NCBI RefSeq assembly: GCF_000013365.1
Contig: NC_007778.1
Location: 4,402,001-4,466,000 of the forward strand
Direction: 5' to 3'
DNA: 64,000 nucleotides
From: Rhodopseudomonas palustris HaA2
GTDB taxonomy: Bacteria; Pseudomonadota; Alphaproteobacteria; Rhizobiales; Xanthobacteraceae
Shown here: in pieces, positions 9,322 to 18,207 of the stretch
Layout: the number at the start of each line of letters is the position of its first letter
Position numbering within the stretch: the first letter of the stretch is position 1
The notes under the pieces: model-generated
Seen by the model: only the letters and a program-made list of their open reading frames with translations
What the model was told of the DNA's origin: nothing
Database searches by the model: none
Program-made: the position numbers and the translations under genes

Positions 9322-11676
9322 TCACGCCTGCCAGCGCCAATCGCGTATTTCGGGCATGTCGTCACCGTGCTCGCCGATATACAGCTTGTGCCGCTGCATC
9401 GTAGCCCAGTACCTGTCGGTCGCCGATTCGACCTGCCCCGCAAGCCTCGGAATTCGTCGGATCGCATCCAGCGCGAGCCGGTAGCGATCGAGATCATTCA
9501 GCACCACCATGTCGAACGGTGTGGTGGTGCTGCCCTCCTCCTTGTAGCCGCGCACATGGATATTGAAGTGATTGCGCCGCCGGTAGGTCAGTCGGTGGAT
9601 CAGCCAGGGATAGCCGTGGAACGCGAACACCACCGGCTTGTCGACGGTGAACAGTTCGTCGAACCGCCGATCGTCGAGCCCGTGGGGATGCTCGGAGCTC
9701 GGCTGCAACACCATCAGATCGACGACATTGACGACGCGGATGCGGATGTCCGGTACATATTCGCGCAGCAGCATCACCGCCGCCAGCGTCTCGACGGTCG
9801 GGACATCGCCGGCGCAGGCCATCACCACGTCGGGATCGCCGTCGTCGTTGCTCGCCCAATGCCAGATCCCAGCGCCGGCGGTGCAATGCCGGACCGCGGC
9901 GTCGATGTCGAGCCACTGCCACTCGGGCTGCTTGCCCGCGACGATCAGGTTGACGTAGTTGCGGCTGCGCAGGCAGTGATCCGCCACCGACAACAGGCAG
10001 TTCGCATCCGGCGGCAGATAGACGCGGACGACGCTGGCCTTCTTGTTGACGACGTGGTCGATGAAGCCCGGATCCTGGTGCGAGAAGCCGTTGTGATCCT
10101 GGCGCCAGACATGCGAGGTCAGCAGATAGTTGAGCGAGGCGATCGGGCGTCGCCACGGAATGGCGTCGCAGGCCTTCAGCCATTTGGCGTGCTGGTTGAA
10201 CATCGAATCGATGATGTGAATGAACGCCTCATAGCAGGAGAACAGGCCGTGGCGGCCGGTGAGGAGATAGCCCTCGAGCCAGCCCTGGCACAGATGCTCG
10301 CTCAGCACCTCCATGACCCGGCCGTCGGGGCCGAGCGCGATGTCGACATCCTCAATGTCCGCCATCCATTGCTTGTCGGTGACTTCGAGCACGCCGTCGA
10401 GGCGGTTCGAGGCGGTCTCGTCCGGACCGAATAGACGGAAGTTCTTCGTCTCGAGATTGTCGCGCATCACGTCGCGCAGGAACGTGCCGAGCGCCCGCGT
10501 CGCTTCGGCCTTGGCCGCACCGGGCGCAGACAGCGCCACCGCGTAGTTGCGGAAGTCCGGCAGCGACAGCGGCTGCAGCAGCTCGCCGCCATTGGCATGC
10601 GGATTGGCGCTCATCCGGCAATGGCCGGTCGGTGCCAGCGCCGCCAGTTCGTCGCGGAACTTGCCGTTGGCGTCGAACAATTCCTCCGGCCGATAGCTGC
10701 GCAGCCAGGTTTCCAGAAGCTGCACATGCGCCGGATCCTTGAAATCGGCGATCGGCACCTGATGGGCGCGCCAGGTGCCCTCGACCTGCTTGCCGTCGAC
10801 CTGCTTGGGCCCGGTCCAGCCCTTCGGCGTGCGCAGAATGATCATCGGCCAGCGCGGCCGCGCGGTGACGCCCTGGTGACGGGCCGCCGCCTGAATCGCC
10901 TGGATGTCGGCGAGCGCCCGATCCAGCGCCGCGGCGAGCGCATGGTGCACCAGCGCAGGTTCGTCACCCTCGACCACGATCGGCTCGTAGCCGTAACCGC
11001 GCATCAGGTCGGTGAGCTCCTGCCGGCTGATCCGCGCCAGCACGGTGGGATTGGCGATCTTGAAGCCGTTGAGGTGAAGGATCGGCAGCACCGCGCCGTC
11101 GCGGGCCGGATTGAGAAACTTGTTGGAATGCCAGCTCGTCGCCAGCGCGCCGGTTTCGGCCTCGCCGTCACCGACGATGCAGGCGACGATCAGATCCGGA
11201 TTGTCGAAGGCCGCGCCATAGGCATGCGCCAGCGAGTAACCAAGCTCGCCGCCTTCATGGATCGAACCCGGCGTCTCCGGCGAGACGTGGCTGGGTACGC
11301 CGTGCGGCCAGGAAAACTGCCGAAACAAACGCTGTAGGCCGTTGCGATTGCGTTCGATCGCCGGATAGCGCTCGGTATAGGAGCCCTCCAGATAGGAATT
11401 CGCCACCAGACCGGGGCCGCCATGGCCCGGCCCGATGATGTAGATCATGTCGAGGTCGTGCTCGGTGATCAGCCGGTTGAGATGGACGTACAGCAGATTC
11501 AGCCCCGGCGTCGTGCCCCAATGGCCGAGCAGGCGCGGCTTGATGTGCTCGAGCTGCAGCGGCTGCTCCAGCAGCGGATTGTCCTGCAGATAGATCTGGC
11601 CGACCGACAGATAGTTCGCGGCGCGCCAATAGGCGTCCATCTTCTGCATCAGATCGTTGGACAACACGTCGGACAT
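9322..11676 (-). CDS. xfp: Xylulose-5-phosphate/fructose-6-phosphate phosphoketolase
   Basis: A 784-aa thiamine-diphosphate enzyme that cleaves xylulose 5-phosphate (and often fructose 6-phosphate) with phosphate to give acetyl phosphate. Phosphoketolase marks: [20 protein letters not shown] near the N terminus, [39 protein letters not shown], the ThDP motif [19 protein letters not shown], and the C-terminal [15 protein letters not shown]. Length is normal. ATG 11676 has GGAG seven bases upstream and matches the family N terminus; a longer in-frame extension to 11955 overlaps the FixK-type box. It probably supplies acetyl phosphate/acetyl-CoA and ATP from sugar phosphates under low oxygen, given the promoter context (inference). 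Confidence 0.95.
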   Translation of the reverse strand: MSDVLSNDLMQKMDAYWRAANYLSVGQIYLQDNPLLEQPLQLEHIKPRLLGHWGTTPGLNLLYVHLNRLITEHDLDMIYIIGPGHGGPGLVANSYLEGSYTERYPAIERNRNGLQRLFRQFSWPHGVPSHVSPETPGSIHEGGELGYSLAHAYGAAFDNPDLIVACIVGDGEAETGALATSWHSNKFLNPARDGAVLPILHLNGFKIANPTVLARISRQELTDLMRGYGYEPIVVEGDEPALVHHALAAALDRALADIQAIQAAARHQGVTARPRWPMIILRTPKGWTGPKQVDGKQVEGTWRAHQVPIADFKDPAHVQLLETWLRSYRPEELFDANGKFRDELAALAPTGHCRMSANPHANGGELLQPLSLPDFRNYAVALSAPGAAKAEATRALGTFLRDVMRDNLETKNFRLFGPDETASNRLDGVLEVTDKQWMADIEDVDIALGPDGRVMEVLSEHLCQGWLEGYLLTGRHGLFSCYEAFIHIIDSMFNQHAKWLKACDAIPWRRPIASLNYLLTSHVWRQDHNGFSHQDPGFIDHVVNKKASVVRVYLPPDANCLLSVADHCLRSRNYVNLIVAGKQPEWQWLDIDAAVRHCTAGAGIWHWASNDDGDPDVVMACAGDVPTVETLAAVMLLREYVPDIRIRVVNVVDLMVLQPSSEHPHGLDDRRFDELFTVDKPVVFAFHGYPWLIHRLTYRRRNHFNIHVRGYKEEGSTTTPFDMVVLNDLDRYRLALDAIRRIPRLAGQVESATDRYWATMQRHKLYIGEHGDDMPEIRDWRWQA

Positions 11677-11941
11677 CTCAATCTCCAGCTTCCGCAGTTC
11701 GAATTGACGCGATGCCTCGGACGGCCTCGCGCGATGGACTTCTTCGAGTATCGACTCTGTTCGACATCCGATGGCGCAGGGTTCTCGTGTGTTGGCCGCA
11801 GGTCGTGGCCGGCCGAGTGTCAGACTGAACTGACACACGCCGGCGCGAACGCGGCGCCATGCGCAGATCAGACGATAGTCGTGCGCGCACTCTCGGTAAT
11901 CGGATTGTCGAGATTGCGGCGGCGAAACACGCCGACGACGT

Positions 11942-11955
11942 TTGACGTGGATCAA
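11942..11955. promoter_or_regulatory. FixK/FNR-type box
   Basis: TTGACGTGGATCAA fits the FixK consensus TTG(A/C)-N6-(T/G)CAA, with TTGA and TCAA half-sites. It lies between the divergent phosphoketolase and BON genes, 32 bp from a second box, and 266 bp from the phosphoketolase start. Confidence 0.7.
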
Positions 11956-11973
11956 CGGTCACGTCGCCCCCGG

Positions 11974-11987
11974 TTGATTGGGATCAA
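11974..11987. promoter_or_regulatory. FixK/FNR-type box upstream of the BON gene
   Basis: TTGATTGGGATCAA is a full TTGA-N6-TCAA palindrome. Its centre is about 71 bp before the BON start, so activation from position -41 would give a leader of about 30 bases. Confidence 0.75.
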
Positions 11988-12051
11988 TGTGTTTGACCTT
12001 CAACCACGGAAGATGCCGCCCGTTAGCGCAGCGGAACTCCAGAGGCCACGC

Positions 12052-12702
12052 ATGTCTGAGTCCCAGCTTCGTCAAAACATCCTTGACGAGTTCGAATTCG
12101 ATCCGAGCTTCAACAGCGGACACATCGCCGTCGCTGTCGAGAAGGACGTGGTGATCCTGACCGGTCACGTCATCAGCTACGCCGAGAAGCTCGCCGCGAT
12201 CGCCGCGACGCGACGCGTCAAAGGCGTGCATGCGATCTCCGAGAGCATCGAGGTTCGCTATCCCTTCACCAGGACCGCCGACGATCAGATCGCGCAGCGT
12301 GCGTCCGATATTCTCGACTGGAACGTTCTGGTGCCGGCGAGTTCGATCGAGGTCCAGGTCGAGAACGGCTGGCTGACGCTGAGCGGCACCGTCGACTGGT
12401 ACTACGAGCGCGCCGCGGCCGAAGACGACGTGCGCAAGCTCGCCGGTGTCGTCGGCGTCACAAACACCATCGTCATCAACAATCCGCTCGGCGATCATTC
12501 CTGCATCCGCGCCAAACTCGAATCCGCACTCGAACGTCACGCGGAGATCGCTTCCAAATGTATCCGTGTCACGGTGGAGAACGGCAATATGGTCGTTCTG
12601 GAGGGCAGCGTCGACACCTGGGACGAGCGCCGCGCGGTTCAAAACGCGGCGTGGTCGACCCCCGGCGTAGCAGCGGTCGATGACCGTCTGATGATCAACT
12701 GA
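12052..12702 (+). CDS. Protein of three BON domains
   Basis: A 216-aa protein made of three successive BON (bacterial OsmY and nodulation) domains of about 65-70 residues each: IAVAVEKDVVILTGHVISYAEKLAA, then IEVQVENGWLTLSGTVDWYYERAAAEDDVRKLAGVVGVTNTI, then IRVTVENGNMVVLEGSVDTWDERRAV. BON domains are thought to bind phospholipid or act in stress responses. No signal peptide or membrane helix is visible at the chosen ATG 12052 (AGAGG upstream), so it is probably cytoplasmic. The start follows the FixK-type box at 11974 by 64 bp, which suggests low-oxygen induction. Confidence 0.88.
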   Translation: MSESQLRQNILDEFEFDPSFNSGHIAVAVEKDVVILTGHVISYAEKLAAIAATRRVKGVHAISESIEVRYPFTRTADDQIAQRASDILDWNVLVPASSIEVQVENGWLTLSGTVDWYYERAAAEDDVRKLAGVVGVTNTIVINNPLGDHSCIRAKLESALERHAEIASKCIRVTVENGNMVVLEGSVDTWDERRAVQNAAWSTPGVAAVDDRLMIN

Positions 12703-12759
12703 CCCCACGCCTCCGCCCGGAGGCGACTCGACGATTTCCGAACCACCCATCCATCACGA

Positions 12760-14211
12760 TCAGGCTTGATCGTCCCGGTTGTCCTGCGAAACCGACGGCC
12801 GACGGGACGGCCGCGCCGGCGCCGCGGCGGCACGGACGATGGTGACAGTGCAGTTCGCCTCGCCCGCGACCTTGGCCGAGACGCTGCCGGCCAGCGTGCG
12901 CAGCACCGAATTGCGCCGCGCCCCGATCAGGATGTGATCGACCCGGCTCGCCTGTGCGAATTCGAGAATCGCCGAGGCCGGATCGACCGCCTCGAGCACA
13001 TGCGCCGTGAGGCGATCGTCGTCGAGTTTCAGCGGCTCGGCCCAGTGCCGCAACGCCACCAGGCGATCGACGTGCTTGTTGTGGCCGTGCTCGTCGAGCG
13101 TCCGGTCGATGGTCATGCGGCCGAGCTTGAGCACGTTGAGGCAGGCGAGCCGCGCCGACGGCAGCGTCGCGAGAATGCGCCCGGCGGTGACCCGCAATTC
13201 GTCGTTCAGCGCAGCGGAGCCCTCGGCGATGTCGATCGCCACCGCGATGATCGGCGCCGACGCCAGATGCGCCGCGAGCGTCTCCTGGCGCGGCCGGGTC
13301 AGTTCCTTGTTGAAGCGCCGGCGCAGCACCGTCTTCCACGGATCGCGCCTCAGCTTCTCGGAACGTGTGGTGAGTTTGACCTCGGTCGGATGGGTCAGAT
13401 CGAACACCAATTGCGCCGCCGTCGGATAGCGCCACTGCGGCTGGATCTCGAGGCAGCGCAGCACGATCTCCTGCAGCCAGGGCGGATAGTCCGGTCGCAA
13501 TTTGCGCGGCGGCACCGGATCGCGCCACAGCCGCCGGCGCATGCCGTACATCGTCTCGGTCTCGCCGAACGGACGGATGCCGGTGGTGAAGAAATACAAC
13601 AGCACGCCGAGACCGAACAGATCGCTGCGCGGATCGTTGCGCACGCCGAGCAGCCGCTCCGGCGCCATATAGGGCGCGGTGCCGAACGGCAGCCGGAATT
13701 CTTCCTGCATCAGGTCGGGCAACTGATCGCTGCAGGCGAGGCCCATGTCGAGCAGCACCGCCTCGCCGCTCGGGCGGAACATGATGTTGCTGGGCTTGAT
13801 ATCGTGATGGATGACGTGCTGGCGGTGCAGATCGGCGACCGCGGCGGCGATCTTCGCCGCGATCCCGGCCGCCTCGTCGTAGGGCAACGGCAGATCCGGC
13901 AGCCGCGACAGCAGCGGCTCGCCGGCGATGCGTTCCATCACGATGTAGGGCTGCGTCGAGAAATCCGCGAGCGCGACGAATTGCGGGACGTGCGGCCCGT
14001 TCAGCCGCGGCATCAGCATCTGCTCCATCTCGAAGCTGACGATCGCGGCGGGGTCTTCGCCCTCGCCCGTTCGCGGGATCTTCATCACCATCGGCATCGG
14101 GTTGTCGGCGCGGCGAACCGCGAACAACTCCGCCATGCCGCCGCGATGCAGCGGGCCTTCGATCAGGTAGCCGTCGACCGTCGAGCCAGGCTCGAACGAG
14201 GGTTGGTCCAT
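12760..14211 (-). CDS. Serine/threonine protein kinase fused to a universal stress protein domain
   Basis: A 483-aa fusion. The N-terminal kinase (about residues 10-275) has a glycine-rich loop LHRGGMAELF, the ATP-binding Lys in MVMKIPR, VIHHDIKPSNIMF for the catalytic loop (HHD instead of HRD), LLDMGLA for DFG, and APYMAPERL. The C-terminal UspA-like domain (about 320-460) has PIIAVAIDIAEGS and the nucleotide signature GARRNSVLRTLAGSVSAKV with a final CTVTIV strand. ATG 14211 is used; a GTG at 14220 overlapping the metallophosphoesterase stop (GTGA) is an alternative. The upstream gene encodes a phosphoesterase in the same transcript, so the pair could phosphorylate and dephosphorylate shared targets. 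Targets are unknown. Confidence 0.88.
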   Translation of the reverse strand: MDQPSFEPGSTVDGYLIEGPLHRGGMAELFAVRRADNPMPMVMKIPRTGEGEDPAAIVSFEMEQMLMPRLNGPHVPQFVALADFSTQPYIVMERIAGEPLLSRLPDLPLPYDEAAGIAAKIAAAVADLHRQHVIHHDIKPSNIMFRPSGEAVLLDMGLACSDQLPDLMQEEFRLPFGTAPYMAPERLLGVRNDPRSDLFGLGVLLYFFTTGIRPFGETETMYGMRRRLWRDPVPPRKLRPDYPPWLQEIVLRCLEIQPQWRYPTAAQLVFDLTHPTEVKLTTRSEKLRRDPWKTVLRRRFNKELTRPRQETLAAHLASAPIIAVAIDIAEGSAALNDELRVTAGRILATLPSARLACLNVLKLGRMTIDRTLDEHGHNKHVDRLVALRHWAEPLKLDDDRLTAHVLEAVDPASAILEFAQASRVDHILIGARRNSVLRTLAGSVSAKVAGEANCTVTIVRAAAAPARPSRRPSVSQDNRDDQA

Positions 14212-14216
14212 GCCGG

Positions 14217-14957
14217 TCACCGCCCCGCCAGCAGTCGATCGGCGAGCCAGATCGGCAGGCCATTGTCGCGAATCCGGCGCGCGGCGCCGTCGACATCGTA
14301 GGGCACCCGGCAATAGGTCAGCTGGTGTTTGACCGTATCGTACAAGCCGTAGGCGGCGGCCGGATTGCCGTCGCGCGGCTGCCCGACCGAACCCAGCACC
14401 GCGAGCCATTGCCGGCCGGGCAGCAGGTGCACCGGTACATCGGCCGTCGGCACGAAGGTGGTCATCTTGCCGGTGACCGACAGTGAATACAGCGCCGGCT
14501 TGTGGACGTGGCCGCAGAACGTCACATGCGCCGCGACCGACTGCATGCTGCGCGAGGCGACCGCGGTGTCGGTCACGTAGATCCAGCCCTCCGGTCGGGT
14601 CGCTTCCGAGTGGACGAACAGCAAATTGGCCTCGTCGTGCTTCATCGGCAGCCCGGCGAGAAACTGACGCTGCGCGACATCGAGCTGGCCGCGCGTCCAT
14701 TCGATCGCCGCCTCCGCTTCGGCATTCATCTGCACCTTCGGATTGCCGATCGCGCTGTCGTGATTGCCGAGAATGGCGACCGCGCCGGCATCGACGAGAT
14801 CGGCCACCGTGCCGACGGTCCAGTCCGGGTCGGCGCCGTAGCCGACATAGTCGCCGAGCAGGATGATCTTCTCGGCTCCCTGCTCGCGCGCGTTGGCGAG
14901 GCATGCCGTGAAGGCCTGCCTGTTGGCGTGGATGTCAGCAAAAAGCGCAAGCAACAC
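14217..14957 (-). CDS. Calcineurin-like metallophosphoesterase
   Basis: A 246-aa YfcE/ApaH-like phosphoesterase. All metal-binding blocks are present: ADIHAN near the N terminus, GDYVGYGADP, LGNHDSAI, FVHSEAT and CGHVHKP. It may act on phosphoproteins or on small phosphodiesters. The start is GTG 14957, chosen because a strong GGAGG lies seven bases upstream and the protein then begins with the expected beta strand VLLALFADIHAN. The gene precedes, and overlaps at GTGA, the kinase-Usp gene, which supports a linked function. The promoter region is shared with the divergent DUF6455-like gene and holds two FixK-type boxes. Confidence 0.88.
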   Translation of the reverse strand: MLLALFADIHANRQAFTACLANAREQGAEKIILLGDYVGYGADPDWTVGTVADLVDAGAVAILGNHDSAIGNPKVQMNAEAEAAIEWTRGQLDVAQRQFLAGLPMKHDEANLLFVHSEATRPEGWIYVTDTAVASRSMQSVAAHVTFCGHVHKPALYSLSVTGKMTTFVPTADVPVHLLPGRQWLAVLGSVGQPRDGNPAAAYGLYDTVKHQLTYCRVPYDVDGAARRIRDNGLPIWLADRLLAGR

Positions 14958-15090
14958 GTCCCACCTCCCATGTTCGCGATCCTCTCTTTGCGAGCGGATG
15001 TCGATTGTTGGCGCCTCACGCCCGCAGGCATGAAACCGCTGTGCCGACGGCCTTTTCTGCCGCGTCCGGTCGGACCGGAACGACCCGTCT

Positions 15091-15104
15091 TTGATCCATC
15101 GCAA
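15091..15104. promoter_or_regulatory. FixK/FNR-type box
   Basis: TTGATCCATCGCAA fits TTGA-N6-GCAA. It is the first of a tandem pair 28 bp apart in the divergent promoter between the phosphoesterase/kinase operon and the DUF6455-like gene, and is the better placed for the minus-strand operon. Confidence 0.6.
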
Positions 15105-15118
15105 CCACGCCACGCTCC

Positions 15119-15132
15119 TTGATCTGGCGCAA
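15119..15132. promoter_or_regulatory. FixK/FNR-type box upstream of the DUF6455-like gene
   Basis: TTGATCTGGCGCAA fits TTGA-N6-GCAA and ends 55 bp before the start codon at 15188, the same distance as the box in front of bchE. Confidence 0.68.
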
Positions 15133-15187
15133 TGGGATGCGGGGCGCGGATGAGTATATCAGCAAAACAGTTGCGTTGGAGGCGATC

Positions 15188-15616
15188 ATGTCATCCGGCA
15201 ATCCGAACACCAGCAACGCGCCTGTGACCGACGCCGTCGCCACCGTCATCAGCGAGTGGGAAGAGATCACCGCCAGTCCGACCGAGCTGGAAGCGTTCGG
15301 ACGGGCGATGGCCAACATGGTGAAAGACCTCGGCCTGACACCCGCCGAAGTGCACGCGCTCGCGACCAAGGGCAGCAGCGCCAAGGAACTACCCTGTCTG
15401 CTCGAAGCGCTGCGGATCAGCATTCGCGCGCTCGCCGAAAAGGAGCCTATGTTGCTCAACGATCTGAGGCGCACCTGCACGATGTGCGAACACAAACGCG
15501 AATGCGACGCGGACATCGCCGCGGGCACGCTGGTGCCGGCCTATCAGAAATACTGCCTGAACGTCGACGCGCTCGACGCGCTTCAGCACGACAACAAGTT
15601 TATCGCGGAGCTCTGA
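15188..15616 (+). CDS. Cys-rich DUF6455-like protein upstream of bchE
   Basis: A 142-aa soluble protein of unknown function. The N-terminal half is helical (EWEEITASPTELEAFGRAMANMVKDLGL). The C-terminal half carries a compact cysteine motif CTMCEHKREC followed by one more Cys (YQKYC), a possible metal or Fe-S site, as in proteins annotated DUF6455. ATG 15188 has GGAGG seven bases upstream. It sits between two FixK-type promoters, immediately before bchE, so it likely acts during microaerobic or phototrophic growth. A redox, ligand-sensing or assembly role is inference only. Confidence 0.8.
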   Translation: MSSGNPNTSNAPVTDAVATVISEWEEITASPTELEAFGRAMANMVKDLGLTPAEVHALATKGSSAKELPCLLEALRISIRALAEKEPMLLNDLRRTCTMCEHKRECDADIAAGTLVPAYQKYCLNVDALDALQHDNKFIAEL

Positions 15617-15725
15617 AGATCGATTCGACCGCGGAGCTCTAGACATCGACGCGGAAGCAGGGCGAGCAGCCCCGCGTGGTCAAGACGCTTGCCAGCGGCC
15701 TACTAACTACCAAAGCACCATTCGT

Positions 15726-15739
15726 TTGATCTGCGTCAA
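15726..15739. promoter_or_regulatory. FixK/FNR-type box of bchE
   Basis: TTGATCTGCGTCAA, a TTGA-N6-TCAA palindrome, 55 bp before the bchE start. Activation from about -41 would put transcription start near 15773. Confidence 0.78.
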
Positions 15740-15746
15740 TATTCAT

Positions 15747-15776
15747 TGACACCTGATGTGTCACTGTTTCTTGACA
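15747..15776. promoter_or_regulatory. PpsR/CrtJ-type operator of bchE
   Basis: Positions 15759-15776 read TGTCACTGTTTCTTGACA, an exact TGT-N12-ACA site with TGTCA/TGACA arms. An additional outward TGACA at 15747-15751 pairs with the same TGTCA half-site over a 7-base spacer. The site would cover the predicted -10 and transcription start, as expected for PpsR repression in oxygen. Confidence 0.75.
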
Positions 15777-15794
15777 ATTATGGGAGAAATGTCA

Positions 15795-17498
15795 GTGCGC
15801 ATCCTTCTGATTCACCCGAATTATCATTCCGGTGGTGCCGAGATCGCCGGCAACTGGCCGCCGGCATGGGCCCCCTATCTCGCGGGCGCGCTGAAGGCCA
15901 ACGGGTTCACCGACATCAAGTTCATCGATGCGATGACCGAGGATACGTCGGACGAACAGCTGGCCAAGATCGTCGCCGACTACCAGCCCGATCTGGTCGG
16001 CGCGACCTCGATCACGCCGTCGATCTACAAGGCCGAGGAGGCCCTGAAGGTCGTCAAGCAGGTGAACCCCAAGATCGTCACCATGCTCGGCGGCGTGCAC
16101 GCGACCTTCATGTATCAGCAGGTGCTGACTGAAGCGCCGTGGGTGGACGTGATCGTGCGCGGCGAAGGCGAGGAGATCGTCGTCGAACTCGCGCGGGCCG
16201 TCGCCTCCGGCAACTGGCCGGCCAATCGCGATGCGATCAAGGGCCTGGCCTACACCGAGGGCATGAACGGCGAGAGCAAGATCGTCGCGACGCCGGCGGC
16301 GCCGACGGTGAAGGATCTCGACGCCATCAGCCCGGACTGGGGCATCCTCGACTGGACGCTCTACAAGTACATCCCGATGAACACCCGGGTCGCGATCCCC
16401 AACATGGCGCGCGGCTGTCCGTTCACCTGTTCGTTCTGCTCGCAGTGGAAGTTCTGGCGCGACTATCGCGTCCGCGATCCGAAGAAGGTGGTCGACGAAA
16501 TCCAGGAACTGGTCGAAAAATACCAGGTCGGCTTCTTCATCCTCGCCGACGAAGAACCCACCATCAACCGCAAGAAGTTCATCCAGTTCTGCGAAGAGCT
16601 GATCGCCCGCGGCCTGAACAAGAAGGTGCAGTGGGGCATCAACACCCGCGTCACCGACATCCTGCGCGACGAGCAGCTTCTGAAGTTCTACAACGAAGCC
16701 GGCCTGATGCACGTGTCGCTCGGTACCGAGGCGGCGGCGCAGCTCAAGCTCGACCTGTTCAACAAGGAAACCAAGATCGCCGACAACAAGAAGGCGATCC
16801 GGCTGCTGCGTGAAGCGGGCATCGTCACCGAGGCGCAGTTCATCGTCGGCCTCGACTCCGAGACTCCGGAGACGCTGGAAGAAACCTATCGCATGGCGAT
16901 GGACTGGAAGCCGGATCTGGCCAACTGGTCGATGTATACGCCCTGGCCGTTCACGCCGCTGTTCAAGGAACTGAGCGACAAGGTCGAAGTGTTCGACTTC
17001 GACAAGTACAATTTCGTCACGCCGATCGTGAAGCCGGCGGCGATGGAACGCGGCGAACTGCTCGACCGGGTGATGAACAATTATCGCCGGTTCTACATGT
17101 ACAAGGCGTTCTTCTCCTACCCGTGGTCGGGCAGCGGGCGGCGCCGTCGCTATCTGCTGGGCTGCCTCAAGGCGTTCCTGAAGGCCGGCTTCGAACGCAA
17201 ATTCTACGACCTCGGCCGGGTCGGCTATTGGGGTCCGCAGTCGAAGAAGAAGGTCGACTTCCACTTCGACACCACCCGCAAGATCTCGCACGCGCAGATG
17301 GCCGACTGGGAAGCCAACGCGGATCGTTCGCGCAAGTCGGCAGCCTCCCAGATGGCCATCGTCTCGGCCTGCGGCGGCGGCTCCGAACAGATGTCGGAAC
17401 CGATCAGTTGCGAAGGCGCCAAGGAGAAATTGGCGGAGACCGTTACCAGCCGCATGGTGGACAACGCCAATGAAGCAGGTTCGCTCACCCGCCACTGA
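15795..17498 (+). CDS. bchE: Anaerobic Mg-protoporphyrin IX monomethyl ester cyclase (BchE)
   Basis: A 567-aa cobalamin- and radical-SAM-dependent enzyme that forms the isocyclic ring E of bacteriochlorophyll without oxygen, taking the oxygen atom from water. The N terminus [24 protein letters not shown] and the B12-binding region ([11 protein letters not shown]) are characteristic. The radical-SAM cluster motif is C208-x3-C212-x2-C215 in [23 protein letters not shown] 15795 is preferred because GGGAG lies eight bases upstream and family members begin M-R-I-L; ATG 15789 is possible but too close to the ribosome site. It overlaps bchJ by 29 bases and is preceded by FixK-type and PpsR-type sites, which agrees with low-oxygen expression. 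Confidence 0.96.
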   Translation: MRILLIHPNYHSGGAEIAGNWPPAWAPYLAGALKANGFTDIKFIDAMTEDTSDEQLAKIVADYQPDLVGATSITPSIYKAEEALKVVKQVNPKIVTMLGGVHATFMYQQVLTEAPWVDVIVRGEGEEIVVELARAVASGNWPANRDAIKGLAYTEGMNGESKIVATPAAPTVKDLDAISPDWGILDWTLYKYIPMNTRVAIPNMARGCPFTCSFCSQWKFWRDYRVRDPKKVVDEIQELVEKYQVGFFILADEEPTINRKKFIQFCEELIARGLNKKVQWGINTRVTDILRDEQLLKFYNEAGLMHVSLGTEAAAQLKLDLFNKETKIADNKKAIRLLREAGIVTEAQFIVGLDSETPETLEETYRMAMDWKPDLANWSMYTPWPFTPLFKELSDKVEVFDFDKYNFVTPIVKPAAMERGELLDRVMNNYRRFYMYKAFFSYPWSGSGRRRRYLLGCLKAFLKAGFERKFYDLGRVGYWGPQSKKKVDFHFDTTRKISHAQMADWEANADRSRKSAASQMAIVSACGGGSEQMSEPISCEGAKEKLAETVTSRMVDNANEAGSLTRH

Positions 17499-18180
17499 CG
17501 CAGGGACCGGTCCGGCGATCGCCGAGATCGGCCCCAACGCGGTCACGCAACTGATCAACGCCCTCGACGCGGCCGGCCTTCAGCCGGCCGCCCGAGAGAT
17601 TTTTTCAGAAGCGGCCGCAAGCGACTGGCTGGCACATCCTCCGACCGCGATGGTCGACGAGCGCCCTGTCGCGGCGATTCACCAGACCGTGCGTCGGCTG
17701 TTGCCGCCGCAGCAGGCGGCGATCATCCTCGACGACGCGGGGCGGCGGACCGGCGACTACATCCTGGCCCACCGCATTCCGAAGCTGGCGCAAACGGTGC
17801 TGAAATTCATGCCGGCGCCGATCGCGGCCCGGATGCTGACCAAGGCGATCACCGCCCATGCCTGGACCTTCGCCGGCTCGGGCAAGTTTTCGGCCCGCGT
17901 CGGCAGGACGGTGACGTTCGAGATCGCCGCCAATCCGCTGTGCGCCGGCGAGCACGCCGATCATCACGTCTGCGTCTGGCACGCGGCCGTGTTTCAGCGG
18001 CTGTTCCAGGTGCTGGTCTCGCCCTATACGCGGGTCACGGAAACGACCTGCGGAGCGCGCGGCGACGATTGCTGCCGCTTCGTCGCGGACTGGACCACCA
18101 TCCCGGACGCCGCCAACATCTACGCCGACCGACGATCTCAGCCGATCGCGGCAAACACTGAAACCCTTTCCGCGCGTTGA
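17470..18180 (+). CDS. bchJ: BchJ, V4R-domain bacteriochlorophyll biosynthesis protein
   Basis: A 236-aa protein with a C-terminal V4R (4-vinyl reductase) domain: the region from [22 protein letters not shown] to [20 protein letters not shown], including [25 protein letters not shown]. BchJ was originally named a divinyl chlorophyllide 8-vinyl reductase; later work assigns that reaction mainly to BciA/BciB, and BchJ may instead bind or channel Mg-porphyrin. It starts inside the 3' end of bchE, which implies translational coupling. Cys/His residues in the V4R region could bind metal. Identity is well supported by order and motif; the exact function is not settled. Confidence 0.9.
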   Translation: MKQVRSPATDAGTGPAIAEIGPNAVTQLINALDAAGLQPAAREIFSEAAASDWLAHPPTAMVDERPVAAIHQTVRRLLPPQQAAIILDDAGRRTGDYILAHRIPKLAQTVLKFMPAPIAARMLTKAITAHAWTFAGSGKFSARVGRTVTFEIAANPLCAGEHADHHVCVWHAAVFQRLFQVLVSPYTRVTETTCGARGDDCCRFVADWTTIPDAANIYADRRSQPIAANTETLSAR

Positions 18181-18207
18181 TCCGCGGACGATGTGAGAGA
18201 CAAACCG

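Noticed and set aside
11677-11955. N-terminal extension of phosphoketolase to 11955
   Set aside because: The added part has no similarity to the family, covers a FixK-type box, and ATG 11676 has a good ribosome site.
12703-12759. GCCTCCG/CGGAGGC hairpin between BON and kinase genes as a terminator
   Set aside because: The stem is short with almost no loop and no T run follows on either strand.
15756-15794. BchE start at ATG 15756
   Set aside because: It would lie inside the PpsR operator and upstream of the ribosome site; family members begin at the RILLIHP strand.
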